A stretch of DNA of 64,000 bases. It comes from Phialophora verrucosa. Taxonomy: Eukaryota > Ascomycota > Eurotiomycetes > Chaetothyriales > Herpotrichiellaceae. The DNA lies in the NCBI GenBank assembly GCA_002099365.1, contig MSED01000015.1, forward strand, positions 1,116,001-1,180,000, written 5' to 3'. A program made the position numbers and the translations under genes. Below the pieces are notes generated by a model. It had not been told where the DNA came from and ran no database searches. It saw only the letters and a program-made list of their open reading frames with translations. The stretch's first letter is position 1. Every line of letters starts with the position of its first letter. Below, in pieces: positions 19,782-30,532 of the stretch.

Positions 19782-22015
19782 ATGGCGACTATGGTAAGTA
19801 GACGCCTGCGACCAGGGTAGTGTAACACTGCTCACAAGAGACGAACAGACAACTAGGACTGCTGCCCAAGTGCAGACTGCGTCTGCCTCCGGTAAAGGCT
19901 CTGAGAAATCGCTCGTGGGAGACTTCATTTGGCAAGGTATTTCTACTCCCGGCTCTGACTATCGGTGCGCTGATGGACGACGCCGTCTAGATGTCCTCGT
20001 CCCCGAAAAGGCAGGGACTGGACTCACGAAGTGGCATTACCAACGCCGAACACTTGTCCAATATGCCTGTCTCTTCGCCACTGGTCTCACGTCCTTTTAC
20101 AAGCTCCAGTCTCCTGCTCTACGGGCAGCTTCACTGGGTCTTCTCTTCCCCGGAGCCGGACTCGTGGCCGTTTGCACGGTGCCTTCGATTCTCTCCTTCG
20201 TCATCTCTACGGCCTTGATTCCCCTGGTTCTCTTCGCCTGGTTTGGCATGGGTGGGCTGATCTTCCCAATCATCCTCTGGGTTGGTACGGCTGCTCTCTC
20301 TGCCATTCTTGCCAAGGACTCGGTCTTTGAACTGTCTGGTCCGATAGTGTCCGCATTCTGCATTGGCGGCCTGGTCTATCTCACGTTCGCGGCTCAACGA
20401 GCGAATGCTCGGGCGCGGGAGAAGCGACAGACGCGCAATGAATATCTCTTGCAAGAAGTCCGAAACAACCAGACGCAAGCTGCGCCCGCTCCCGAGGCAG
20501 GCACCCGAGAAGTTGACGAGAGAGTCCTTCGCTTTGTCCAATGGTTCCTTGAACTCGGCTTGACGCCCAAAAATGATTTCTCGTATCACGATGTGGTCGA
20601 CCAATTCCAAACTGCTGCGATTCGGTACCAGCTGTATGAGGCTGTCAACTCTTTGGGGCTCTACCAAAGCGTCTACTGTCCTAACTTTCACGGATATCTC
20701 TCGCAAGCACAGAGGAACGTCATCGAAAAGAGTTTCACAAAGAAAGTCATGGAGTAAGTCAATTTCGGGGCGGGAAAAGGTTGGCCTAGTAGCTGACAAG
20801 TGATACTACGCAGCTTCTGGAAGTACGAATCAATGGCCGGCAAATTCAACGCCCACGACTGGGACCCTATCAAGAAGGACAACATCATGGTGACCGGCTA
20901 CATCCTTCAAGCCGTGGGGATCTACCAGTCCAACACCGGAGACGACCGGTACACCCGACCCGGTAGCATGACGTTCGAGATCACGGATTCAATCAAGTAC
21001 CCCTACGACGTCAAAGGCGTTGCAGACGCCGTGTACAGAAACATGAACGAAGCGGCCTATTGCCTGTACCCGTGCGAGCCGAATTGGCTGTACACGCCCT
21101 GCAAGTAAGTTGTTCCCACTCCGTCGCACATTGCCAGCCTTCGAACCCGCTGACCTGCTGCACAGCCTCGTCGGCATTGGTGGTATCCTCCTAACAGACC
21201 GCCTCCTTGGCAATACCTATGGCACAGAACTCCGCGCTCGCTTCGAACATGCGTTGGAAACCGAGTTCACGGACCCGGATGGAAGCATCCTCCCCATCCG
21301 CAGCGAGCTGACGGGCTTCACGATTCCAGGCTTGGCGGGCGCCATGTCCGACGCCGTCAATTCACTCCTCTGCGCCTCCTACCTCCCGCACATCGCGCAT
21401 CGCAACTGGGCATTCACCAAGAAAGAAACCCTCCGTCGCGATCCTGCGACCGGGAGGATCGAAGTGCAAAACCTCCTCGGCGCAGATAAACTCGACGCTG
21501 GAAATTACAAGCCCGGCGAGGGTGCGATCCGCTGCGTCCTCGCCACCGCTGCGGCCGAATACGGTGACGACGAGATCCGCACTGAACTCCTGAGGCAGCT
21601 GGACGAGGAATATCACCCGGTCTACACGACCAAGACGGGCGCCCTGAAAAACAAAGGCGTCAGTACGCTTTGGCAGGGCGCGACACTACGTGCCAGACTC
21701 GGTCGATACCAAGATTGGGTCAATATGATCAAGAACGGGCCGCCCGAGAATGTGAAGCGCGGGCCCGTGCTGGACGAGTGTCCCTTCCCGGAAGTGCTGG
21801 TTGCTAAGTGTTATTCTAGGGATGGAGACGGCGTCGAGCTCGTGCTGTATCCGGGGCGCGAGAGCGGTGTGTTCACCCTGGGCTTCAAGCGATGCAAACC
21901 GCGCGAGAGCTACACGCTGATGGGCCAGAAGGCCGAGGCCGATAAGGACGGCGTAGTTAGGTTCGAGGTCGCGGTCGATGGGAGGACCGAGGGAACATTG
22001 GAGCGCGTCAAGTGA
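19782..22015 (+). CDS. membrane protein with linalool dehydratase/isomerase-like domain
   Basis: Start exon MATM (19,782-19,793) splices over 19,794-19,848. Further introns are 20,754-20,813 and 21,105-21,165. An optional in-frame 54-base intron lies at 19,937-19,990, giving 667 or 685 residues. The N-terminal part has several hydrophobic helices (roughly residues 65-180: SLGLLFPGAGLVAVCTVPSI, LIPLVLFAWFGMGGLIFP, LSGPIVSAFCIGGLVYLTF). The soluble part matches the Castellaniella LinD family: FWKYESMAGKFNAHDWDPIK, KDNIMVTGYI and CEPNWLYTPCN. The two cysteines of the last block sit nine residues apart, the same spacing as the LinD catalytic pair. LinD interconverts myrcene, linalool and geraniol. 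The activity of fungal relatives is not established, so a terpene or other dehydratase/isomerase role is inference. A second cyclase fold (alpha/alpha-barrel) reading is compatible. Confidence 0.75.
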
Positions 22016-23935
22016 TGCGAACACGAAGAGCCAAGGGACGACGTGGGCGTGGGCATTCGTGCTAGCCCGTAGCTTCCAAGTACGGAGTACGGTATACTGT
22101 GTATGCAGGTGCCTACTGACCTTAGTCCGATGTGGATGTGCTGTGTCAACAACCTCAGAGGCTAAAGCCAAAGGGCTGTCAACGACATGGACTTCAACCC
22201 AACAAAGGCATACCGCGTATGTACTCCGTAATGTGGTGATTCCACGTCGACACTACGAGTGCGAGTACTTGTACATTGTCCCAGCATGTCAGCCATGTAC
22301 TGTACCTGTACCGCCTAGATCATCTGCTCAGTGGGCGCCAGGCATTAACAGAGCTAGACAAGGCCAGCAGTAATTCTGTAGTAGTCGTAGCTGCTATCGG
22401 ACTTCCGTGACTTAAAACTTGAATGCGCACGGAGTACTCGGTACTGTGTACGTAGTCGCCGACGACCGTGCCTCGTGACTTGTGATATCTAACGTTTACC
22501 ATTTACCATTTACCTTGGAGCAATGAAATCGGGAACAGACTCTGGACTTGCACTCTGCTCGAATCCGATTCGAGCCGCGTCAACAATTGGTTGGGCTAAT
22601 CCCTGCACGAGTATTCGTACGAGATCCTCCGTTGCGGAGTCGAGTCTTGGGAAGAATTAGTGCTGACGCCCAACTGACTAACGAGTGTGTGGGACCTTGG
22701 ATTACGGAGTTCACGGGGGATTGATCGTGTGCGCCGAAAAGAAGCCAGCTGAGCTTCCTGTAGATAAGGCGTGCAGCAAATCCGGGGAGGCTGGAGAGCA
22801 GTCCACGCCCGTGTAGATACGAGTTACGCAACGGAGAAGGGAGCCAAGATGGCTCGACAAACGCCGGATTTGGATCGCGGGGGTAGAGGCGGTTGATAAG
22901 CACTTGGAGGGCGCAATGCTGGGCAATGATAAGGGCATTTTGCACAATTTCCAAGGAAGACCATTGGTGAAGCCGGGTGTTTATTTGTAGCACGAGTACG
23001 GAGTAGCGTGTGCAGACTTGGACTTACGTAGTTTGGACTGCATGTTCTGTCCGTAGCGCCTTGCATGAGATGGACGGGTGTGGACGGAATTCCATTCCCA
23101 AGAAGCTGGGTGCTAAGCGTGGGGTGGGAGGAGGCGGGGATTCTGCCTTGATTCCAGAATGAAAGGTGATGCTTTGAAACACAGAAATCAAGGTACTGTG
23201 TACGTGTATGGGTACATTTTCTGTATGTTGCTCCTACAATCATCGCGGAGTCCACTATGAGAGCATCGAGCAAATGTAAACATAGCTAAAATGACCGCAT
23301 ACCGGGACCCTGAAACTCGAAAATTTTCCACGCGACATTCAAGGTGATCGTGAAGTATGTGGCAAATGTCAATACCACCACATCACAGTGGGCTTTCTGG
23401 AACCAGAACCCGGAGGATCGGAGCTCGGCTAGCAGGATCATCTCCCTGCGCCTCACGAACCCTAGAGCAGATGGCCCACACAACCCTCCCTGCGGCTCCG
23501 CGCTGCGAGTTTGCTACTGCATGTCTCGGTGGTCATGTCACTCGGAATAGGTTGTTGCTGTTTAACAATAGCCTAGCACTCGGCCTGGGAATACGTATAC
23601 TGTTGCCACAGGCTCGGTAATGTTTTCGCCTCTTAAAGCCGCCAGGGAACACTGACCCGATTGGTTTGGACTGCTGCGAGGCTCTGCTGGACTGAGGTGC
23701 TTGAAGGTCTGTTCGTTGATAGGAAGGCGGTGTGGGATCGTGATCCGACGGCTGTTGGTCGTGACGAAGCTGGATATGCAGTTGCTCCGGCCGTGATCCT
23801 CTTGGTTTTCTGCAACTAAGTGCTAGAACCGAGCTGCTAATTGGGGCGTAAGTCGAGATCTCAGGAGACACCTCCCGCCGTCTCTGCGCTGTTCTTCTCA
23901 ACCATGGTCGGCGCAGTATCCCCATGCGTAATTCG
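22016..23935. other. long intergenic region rich in TACGGAGTA-like words
   Basis: About 1.9 kb without a convincing gene. It contains TACGGAGTAC at 22,081, its reverse complement at 22,221, ACGGAGTACT at 22,430 and TACGGAGTAG at 22,989. Open frames at 22,580-23,273 show no domain or codon consistency with the neighbours. Confidence 0.55.
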
Positions 23936-25434
23936 TTACGGTACAGTCACCAGATCCAGGGACAAATGCTTGTTGTAGAAAGTGACGTTTGACGCCGAGT
24001 CATAGGCCTCAGAGCCGAACGCAATGTATCCGAGATAATCTAAATGGTCGTCAGTAAGGAAATCTCACAGAATAACCTTGTGCGCGCTTGTCGCTCAGAT
24101 GTTGGACCTGCTTACCGTTCACAGTAGGCCCACCAATCCCTGTCAAGCCTTGCAACAACGGGCCAATATCAGCAAAGAAGTTGGTATGACCGTTTGCAGC
24201 ATCGCTGGCAACCCAAGTCAAGACGTTCTGGTTGAGACCGTTGACACCAGTGAATAGACTGAAGGTTGTCCCATTGACAATCTGAGTTGAAACGGCGCCT
24301 TCTGCGAGCCCAATCTGCTGCGTGGAAGCACCGTACTGGCCCAGCCATATCATCACTTCGTACTTAGCTTGTGTTGTGTCTGTGGCCTTGTCGGGATCCG
24401 AGTCCAAGAACATGTCGACAGCCACATTCGCATCCAATTGGACAGCGGTAAGGGCTGCGACATCGACGGCGTCCGGCCTTTCGTCGCCGACCCCGTAGTA
24501 CCATTCGGTCTCAAAGTTGATTGCCGTTACCTTGGAAATCTCAACAGGGAAAACATCTGTGTCCATTTTGATGTTGGGGAAGGCGTGCACGGGTTGCGTT
24601 GGCGGACCTCGAGGATATTGCCACTAGGGATTGCTGTTAGCCAGTCCACAAAGCCTCATGTAGTCACAACAGAAGGCGGGAAGACTCACCGTGATTGACC
24701 ATTGTGCCGCCGACGTATCGGTTGGATAAGTTCCGTTCTGGCCATTGTTAGTGTCGAGTGGTTGAGTTGTCTCTGGGCACTTGGGGGCTCACATCGTAAG
24801 AGGTGACCTAGTAACTCTGTTAGCAAGAAATACAGCTCACGTACCCGACATTGCTACTCACATTCATACACAAACCTCCTGGCCCGTCATAGTCTTCAGC
24901 TATCGCCCATTGATTGGGATTTCTGTTGTTCCATGGTCAGCCTCGATTGCACGTGGGAATGATTGGCTGTTTTTTCCGGTCCGGCTCGACCAATCGGAAG
25001 TCGACTTCCATATGATTGTCCGACGCGCCACTATTCAAGGAGGGCTGCAGGCCCCCTCGACGCAGGATGCGCGCCATGCCCAAGCAGGCATTAGACCAGG
25101 AACACGAAATACCTTGCCAACTTTAAACTGGTCCTTCTGACAGGGGTACTGATACTGCACAAATCGAAGCAGGCTCGCTCGAGAGTTGCGCGCCTGCGGC
25201 GAGAGAAGGGCAATTGAGAACTCACAATGTATATTCCTGGCCATTTGTAAAAGGCGTAATGCCAAATGCTCTTTGGCAGTAGTTCTTCGAGCTGATCTTG
25301 TTGCTGGTGCTCACAAAGGGGTTGGGGTTCAGTCCACGCGACTCGCGGTATGCCTGTAATCCGAGCAGCACGCTGATGGTGACTGCCACGGGAATGAGCA
25401 CAAAGCCGAGGGAAACAAGCGATCGGACTCCCAT
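23936..25434 (-). CDS. membrane-anchored GH12 endo-beta-1,4-glucanase
   Basis: A glycoside hydrolase family 12 enzyme. The first exon (from 25,434) codes for MGVRSLVSLGFVLIPVAV followed by more hydrophobic residues: an N-terminal signal anchor rather than a normal cleaved peptide. It ends CQRAFGITPFTNGQEYT and splices with a phase-2 junction to NPNQWAIAEDYDGPGG, restoring a GH12 beginning. A 15-base micro-exon (24,793-24,807; VTSYD) precedes NGTYPTDTSAAQWSIT. The nucleophile glutamate is in YEVMIWLGQYG, and the acid/base glutamate is in the last exon in YLGYIAFGSEAY. The end is LDLVTVP followed by TAA (23,936-23,938). Family members cut beta-1,4-glucan, xyloglucan or mixed-linkage glucan. The gene is divergent from a cellulose-synthase-like GT2 at 26,619, which suggests it trims that enzyme's product at the plasma membrane or wall. 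Confidence 0.87.
24793..24807 (-). other. 15-base micro-exon of the GH12 gene
   Basis: Flanked on the minus strand by an ACTAG acceptor and a GTGAGC donor. It codes VTSYD, and the frame on both sides joins only if it is retained. Confidence 0.65.
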
Positions 25435-26618
25435 TGTTGCGGGAAGGGGCCTCGATCAAATTGCGAATGGTAGAAGACGTCGGCCAGCAAAGCGTCGAGA
25501 AGATATGCGATGGCGACAGCGAGAAGAAAAGTATGTCAGAGGCGGAGAAGGGAAAGCACGCAGCGCGGCTGGAAGGAGCCGGGCAGCTCGCAGCTCGCAG
25601 CTCGGTGGGCAGTGCAGGGTTAGCAGAGTGGCAAGTGATAATTTTGTTTCAGTCGGGGACAGGATTTTAAGAATCTGCAGGCATCAATTCGCTGTCTTTC
25701 AATGGTCGACCAGATGGAGCCTGTTTGAGCATGCTGCGTTATCCGCAAGACAAATGCCTATCAGACAGATGGCTGTGTGGAGATTGCAGCCCTTGGCGTG
25801 CAGGTGGCGCTTTTTATGCGAGGCACATCCCGGCCGCTACGAGGTACGCGCAGGGGGTTGCGCTTGGTTGCTCCGGCTATCACTCGCCTTGTTTTTTTTG
25901 TGCCTGCCTTTGGCCTTGTTGGGATTTGCCCTTTCGGCCTCGAGCTTGTTCCTGATGTCGTCGTCACTGCGTCGCGTGCCAAATTGGCACTCTCCGACAT
26001 GCCGTCCTGTTGAGCATTGCTTGATAAGGCCGTTGTCAAGGTTGGCCGCGCGCCGTCGCTAACCCTTGTGCTCCCAAGCACAACTGCTTCTCCTTCCCGC
26101 CGGGGCCCTGCCTTGGTCGCCCCAGCCTTCCGTAATGACCTCCTCCCTCCCGAGTCCTTCTTCCTGCTTTGCGATGTCACGATGATCTACGGCCTGCCAC
26201 TTTCCGGACCAGCCTCTCCACTATGACATGATTAAGGTCGGGCTCAAGCACCCACTCGAGCCAGTCTCTGCCACTGTCGTACCCGAAAACACGCCTCCTT
26301 GCATAGCCAATCCAACCCCTCTGCTTGCAAACTCTTCAATTTGCCAGTGTTCTTCGTGCTCGTTCCTTTCTCATCTCCTTGATAGCAGCACCGTAGCCCG
26401 TGGGCCTCATTCACTCACCAACAACTCAACCATCTTTGACCAACATTCACATTCGTTTCTATACTTCACTCGCTTGGAATACCATACGCGCGTTGGAAAC
26501 AAGGATGAGCATCCTCGCTCCATAATAATACCACACACGCAACCGAGCTCTCAATCGTGTCCGAGCTCTTCACCCTTGCATTTTTCCTCTGCAAGATATC
26601 AACCCTCGTTGTTTCAAC
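25435..26618. promoter_or_regulatory. bidirectional promoter region of the GH12 and GT2 genes
   Basis: About 1.2 kb between the two divergent ATGs. The half next to the GT2 gene is pyrimidine-rich (from about 26,230), as in long fungal 5' leaders. Open frames at 25,298-26,062 overlap the GH12 exon in antisense and show no domain. A shared promoter is inferred from the arrangement only. Confidence 0.4.
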
Positions 26619-28985
26619 ATGCCTCCTCTTCGCAAGTCAGACCGTCGAAGATCTGAGCAGCAGCCACCCATGACAGAAATCAAGCTCTCAGCGATCGAAT
26701 CACCGTCGCCATACAGAGAAAGCATGTCACCATACCATGAAAACTACCGGGAGAGTACAGACTCATTCCTCGAACCGCCTCCAACTGCTCATCCCGTGTA
26801 CGGGAACTACAGAGAGAGCCCGGCACTCGATCAACAGACGCTCTCGCGGCGGCCAGGTCTATCAGACCTACACAACCGAACATTGTCGGATCTGATTCCA
26901 GAGAGCATCCCCGACAGTACACTGGAGGCACCCAACGGATCGTATCCAGCATTTGCTCCAGGAGCACACTCTTCATACTCAGGGTCTCAGACACGGAGCT
27001 CGTCTCCTTATCCAGTACCATCCCCTTTCAGGAGCCAAGAGACGTTACGACCTCTCTACCCTGACTCGCCCTCGACCTATTTTAAACGAGACTGGGTGAA
27101 GGAGGGTTTGATTGCTCAGTTACACTCAAGAGATGACAAGGAATTCCTATCAGGCAAGAAGAGATGGCTTTACCGTTGGTTCGCGCCATTGTTGTGCCTG
27201 GTCTCCCTCGCGATGTATTGGTTCTACTTCGGCCTGCGAATAACCTTCATTGTCGACGCACAGCAGCACTATGGCAATTCCTTCCCTCTAGCATGGGTTT
27301 TCGTGGCCATTGAGATATCGATCGCCGTACCCATATTCATGCAGACAATTTGGTCCCTCTTTATCATCAAGAAACGCCACAGGCCAAAGCTGCGGCTCAT
27401 CGGTAACGAGGTCCCCACGGTCGACGTTTTCATCACGTGCTGCGGTGAGGAGGACGACCTTGTTCTCGACACAGTCCGAGCTGCTTGCGATCTGGATTAT
27501 CCCCAAGACCGATACCGCATCATTCTGTTGGACGATGGTAAATCTGATCAACTGAAAAATGTGCTCGAGGAATGGCGCGAGACGTGTCCAAATGTCTACT
27601 ACATGCGCCGTCCGAAGTTCCCAGGCGTCCCTCACCACTTCAAGGCCGGTAATTTGAACTACGGATTGGACGCAGTCCAAAGCCTACCAGGAGGCTCTGG
27701 AGAGTACATGGCCGCTCTCGATGCGGATATGATTCCGGAACAAAATTGGTTACGAGCGGTTCTGCCGCACTTGTTGATGGATGACAAGATGGGCCTCGCG
27801 TGTCCGCCTCAGCTCTTCTACAACGTTCCGAGAGACGACCCTCTGTGTCAAAGTCTGGACTTCTTCGTTCATGTTTCTGAACCGGTCAAGGATGCTCTGG
27901 GTGTGGCCTGGTGCACAGGTTCTGGATACGTTGCTCGGACAGCCGCTCTGGCTCAGATCGGAAACTTTCCTTGCGGGTCCTTGGCCGAGGATGTCGCCAC
28001 AAGCACTCTACTGCTCGGCGCCGGCTGGAAGACGGCCTTCGTACACGAAGCACTGCAATTTGGGACCGTGCCTGAAGATTATGGTGGGCACCTCAAGCAA
28101 CGTACGCGCTGGGCAATCGGTACTGTTGACACGGCATTCAAGCTGAAGTTCTGTCTGTGGGGCGATCAAGTGAAGAAGATGTCCTTCGCACAGCGGTCCT
28201 CAAGCTTCATCTACGCGTTCTTGAGCTTGTTCAACATCTTCCTAACCCTCTCGATCTTCGCCTTGCCGATCGTCCTTGTTGCCAACAGGCCGCTGGTGGC
28301 ATACTCAAACGACACCCAACTACGATGGTTAATCCGGGCTTGTTTCGCCAACGTGGTGCTCAATCGCTTGTGCGAGTTCGTGCTCTTCATCCCTGCTGGC
28401 TATACGACCGGACAAAGAGGCAGCCGATATCAGCTCTGGATGGCTCCCTATATCTCTCTCACCATTATCCGGTCATTCGTCCTACCGACCTGGCTTGGCG
28501 GACAAAGACAAGCGTTCAAGGCCACCGGTTCAATCAAGTCGGCACTCAATGAGCGAGACCCAAAACGGAGAGCGCCAATGTATCGCCGGCTGTGGACGAT
28601 CTGTGTCAATTACATGGCTGGATTTCACGTCGCCTATGTCTACTTCGTTCTGGTTGCTGTTACGATATCGACGTATCGGACGCTGGTGGTTCAACATACA
28701 TTGAGAGGAAAGCTGGTTGGACTGGTCACCCACGCATTTTGGCCTCCCCTTGCCTGGATAATTGTCTGCTCTTCTTTCTGGATTCCTTTCACATACGCGG
28801 TCGATCCTCCTAATTGTCCCGACCGGGAGGACCTCCTGGACCGTGACCCGAAGACTGGTGTATGCCACCCGAAAGCAGAAGCGAAAAAGATTGCTTTTGC
28901 GCCGCAGACCGCCTGGTTCGAGCTGGAATACACTGTTACCACTGCTTTTACGGCGGTAGTCTTTGTTGCGGCGTTCTTCTACTGA
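26619..28985 (+). CDS. cellulose-synthase-like GT2 glycosyltransferase
   Basis: A single-exon 788-residue processive glycosyltransferase. After a Ser/Pro/Tyr-rich cytosolic N-terminus with PYRES/NYRES-type repeats (about residues 28-65) come two membrane helices (LYRWFAPLLCLVSLAMYWFY and a following AWVFVAIEISIAVPIF segment). The GT2 domain then shows VDVFITCCGEEDD, the DDG of IILLDDGKSD, the metal-binding DAD of AALDADM, the ED of GSLAEDVATS and the QxxRW signature QRTRWAIG. Several helices follow toward the C-terminus. This set places it with bacterial-type cellulose synthase-like enzymes and the fungal CelA/Tft1 group, which makes mixed beta-1,3;1,4-glucan of the cell wall. The product here (cellulose-like or mixed-linkage glucan) is inferred. 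The neighbouring anchored GH12 supports a beta-1,4-containing glucan. Confidence 0.9.
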   Translation: MPPLRKSDRRRSEQQPPMTEIKLSAIESPSPYRESMSPYHENYRESTDSFLEPPPTAHPVYGNYRESPALDQQTLSRRPGLSDLHNRTLSDLIPESIPDSTLEAPNGSYPAFAPGAHSSYSGSQTRSSSPYPVPSPFRSQETLRPLYPDSPSTYFKRDWVKEGLIAQLHSRDDKEFLSGKKRWLYRWFAPLLCLVSLAMYWFYFGLRITFIVDAQQHYGNSFPLAWVFVAIEISIAVPIFMQTIWSLFIIKKRHRPKLRLIGNEVPTVDVFITCCGEEDDLVLDTVRAACDLDYPQDRYRIILLDDGKSDQLKNVLEEWRETCPNVYYMRRPKFPGVPHHFKAGNLNYGLDAVQSLPGGSGEYMAALDADMIPEQNWLRAVLPHLLMDDKMGLACPPQLFYNVPRDDPLCQSLDFFVHVSEPVKDALGVAWCTGSGYVARTAALAQIGNFPCGSLAEDVATSTLLLGAGWKTAFVHEALQFGTVPEDYGGHLKQRTRWAIGTVDTAFKLKFCLWGDQVKKMSFAQRSSSFIYAFLSLFNIFLTLSIFALPIVLVANRPLVAYSNDTQLRWLIRACFANVVLNRLCEFVLFIPAGYTTGQRGSRYQLWMAPYISLTIIRSFVLPTWLGGQRQAFKATGSIKSALNERDPKRRAPMYRRLWTICVNYMAGFHVAYVYFVLVAVTISTYRTLVVQHTLRGKLVGLVTHAFWPPLAWIIVCSSFWIPFTYAVDPPNCPDREDLLDRDPKTGVCHPKAEAKKIAFAPQTAWFELEYTVTTAFTAVVFVAAFFY

Positions 28986-29680
28986 AAGCCACGACACGAT
29001 AACCTAATGACGAAATGAATATGTCGATCAACGGCTTCAGTTCAAATCACCAACTTGGGGATCTTGTTCATTGCAGATCGTCCACCACGCATTCGCGACT
29101 TCTTGACAACAGCTGGGCCTGGATACTGTACATATAGCTGGGGACTTGGCCCTCCTAGCATAGACCATACACAACCGAGATGGATAATCGGCTCTTTTGG
29201 CGTTTCAATACATGAGGAAAGGTACTGCCGCAAAATGGGAGTGGCGGAAGCATCAGGACGATTGATAGGCACATAGCAAAGGGCAGCGGGTTATCTGAAA
29301 CACCATCATGAAGACATAATACACTCCACGCGCAGGAATCACTGGCGGTTCGCTGACCATCACCACGAGATACTGCTCTGGGCGAGGCAAGGGTCATGGT
29401 TACACATCTACGGAGTATTGAAAGCATGGAATGCTCCGTATGCTCCCGAGCTTTGCCAATACCATTAATGGTAAAACATGATCATCTTCGTTGACATGAA
29501 TTTGCTTTCCTCTAGGTGCCTCGTCTTTCCATCGTGCATGCCCTTCCCAGAGCGAGGAGAATCGTCCCCATACTATGTAGTGCAGAGTGTTCGAGCCCGA
29601 ATTGGAGGTGCTTTACCCCATCCGTTCTCGGCCTCACCTATGCTGAATCGTCTCGATATGTTTTATTAGCACACGCGCAC
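28986..29680. other. intergenic region
   Basis: About 700 bases between convergent GT2 and ABM genes. It has a TACGGAGTAT word at 29,409. No gene is seen. Confidence 0.55.
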
Positions 29681-30532
29681 TCACAGCTTCGCCTGTCCAC
29701 CTAACCCAGCTCCACCTGGCGTATTGGAGACGAAGGACCCATCGAGTTCCTCCCACTCGCTCAGAACAGTTTTTTTGCCTTGGATGAAACGGCCTGTGCC
29801 TCTGAACATGGCCTTGAACTCAGCAGTCTTGCCGTGCACGCCCAGCGCACCCAGATCCTTATACCGCTCGAACATGAGCACCTCGCTGGGATTCTTCTCA
29901 CTGACAAGGACATGGTAGGTCAGCGTGCCCGGTTCATTCTGTTCGACCCAGTCACAGAATTTGCTAGACCTCGACGTTAGCGAAGAGTACCAGAGGCACC
30001 AGTAGGAACTCTGTCCTGGAAATGACCGGATGGGAATGGCGAAGGCTTACCCCAACACACCCACCAGTCCATCTCGATTTGCGCTTAAGTCATTATCTTT
30101 GAGAACGAACTTCGCCAGCATGACAATCTCCGCTTTGGGACTCTCCTTCTCCCCTTTCCTGGCCACGAATCCGGCGGCGGGAATCCATTCCGAGATCTCC
30201 ATGTCACGCGCAGGATCAAACAGGCGCTCCCTCGCCACGCTGGAGTGGAACGACTTGTACTCGGGCGCTTGCTTCACGGCGGAAAATGCCGCTGGCGAGG
30301 ACCAGATTTCGATGAGGCCGACGAGGGTTGACGCTTCGCCAGAGGGGACCATGCCGAGTTGGGCTTTGGGCCGAGTTGTGGGTGTAAAGATTGTGCGCGT
30401 GCTGTGCTGGGTGGACGGCTTGCGGAAGAAGGGGAGGTTTGAGCTGTTCAACGCGATGACTCTGTCGCGGGCTTCGCGAGATTTGGTATGGATGAGGACC
30501 ACTAGGGCCAACGGCTTGCCATCGGATGCCAT
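29681..30532 (-). CDS. protein with two ABM-type ferredoxin-like domains
   Basis: The start at 30,532 (MASDGKPLALVVLIHTKS) and one intron (29,964-30,050) give 254 residues. The protein looks like two antibiotic-biosynthesis-monooxygenase (ABM, dimeric alpha/beta barrel) units in a row. The first has STLVGLIEIWSSPAAFSAV with APEYKSFHSS. The second has KAEIVMLAKFVLKDND, WVEQNEPGTLTYHVLVSE, VLMFERYKDLGALGVHG and KAMFRGTG. ABM proteins are small cofactor-free oxygenases or quinone/heme-related enzymes, and fungal two-domain versions are often near metabolite genes. The first domain is less typical. A second, broken ABM gene is at 46,667. The adjacent tandem zinc-cluster regulator and SDR suggest a small metabolic cluster. 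The reaction cannot be named. Confidence 0.8.

Noticed and set aside
22580..23273. Overlapping minus-strand frames in the 22-24 kb gap
   Set aside because: No start context, domain or splice structure; they look like chance frames in G/C-rich sequence.
24930..25270. Extra coding exon (YQYPCQKDQFKVGK) in the GH12 gene
   Set aside because: Joining the first exon directly to NPNQWAIAED gives the better GH12 beginning; the extra segment fits only in another frame.
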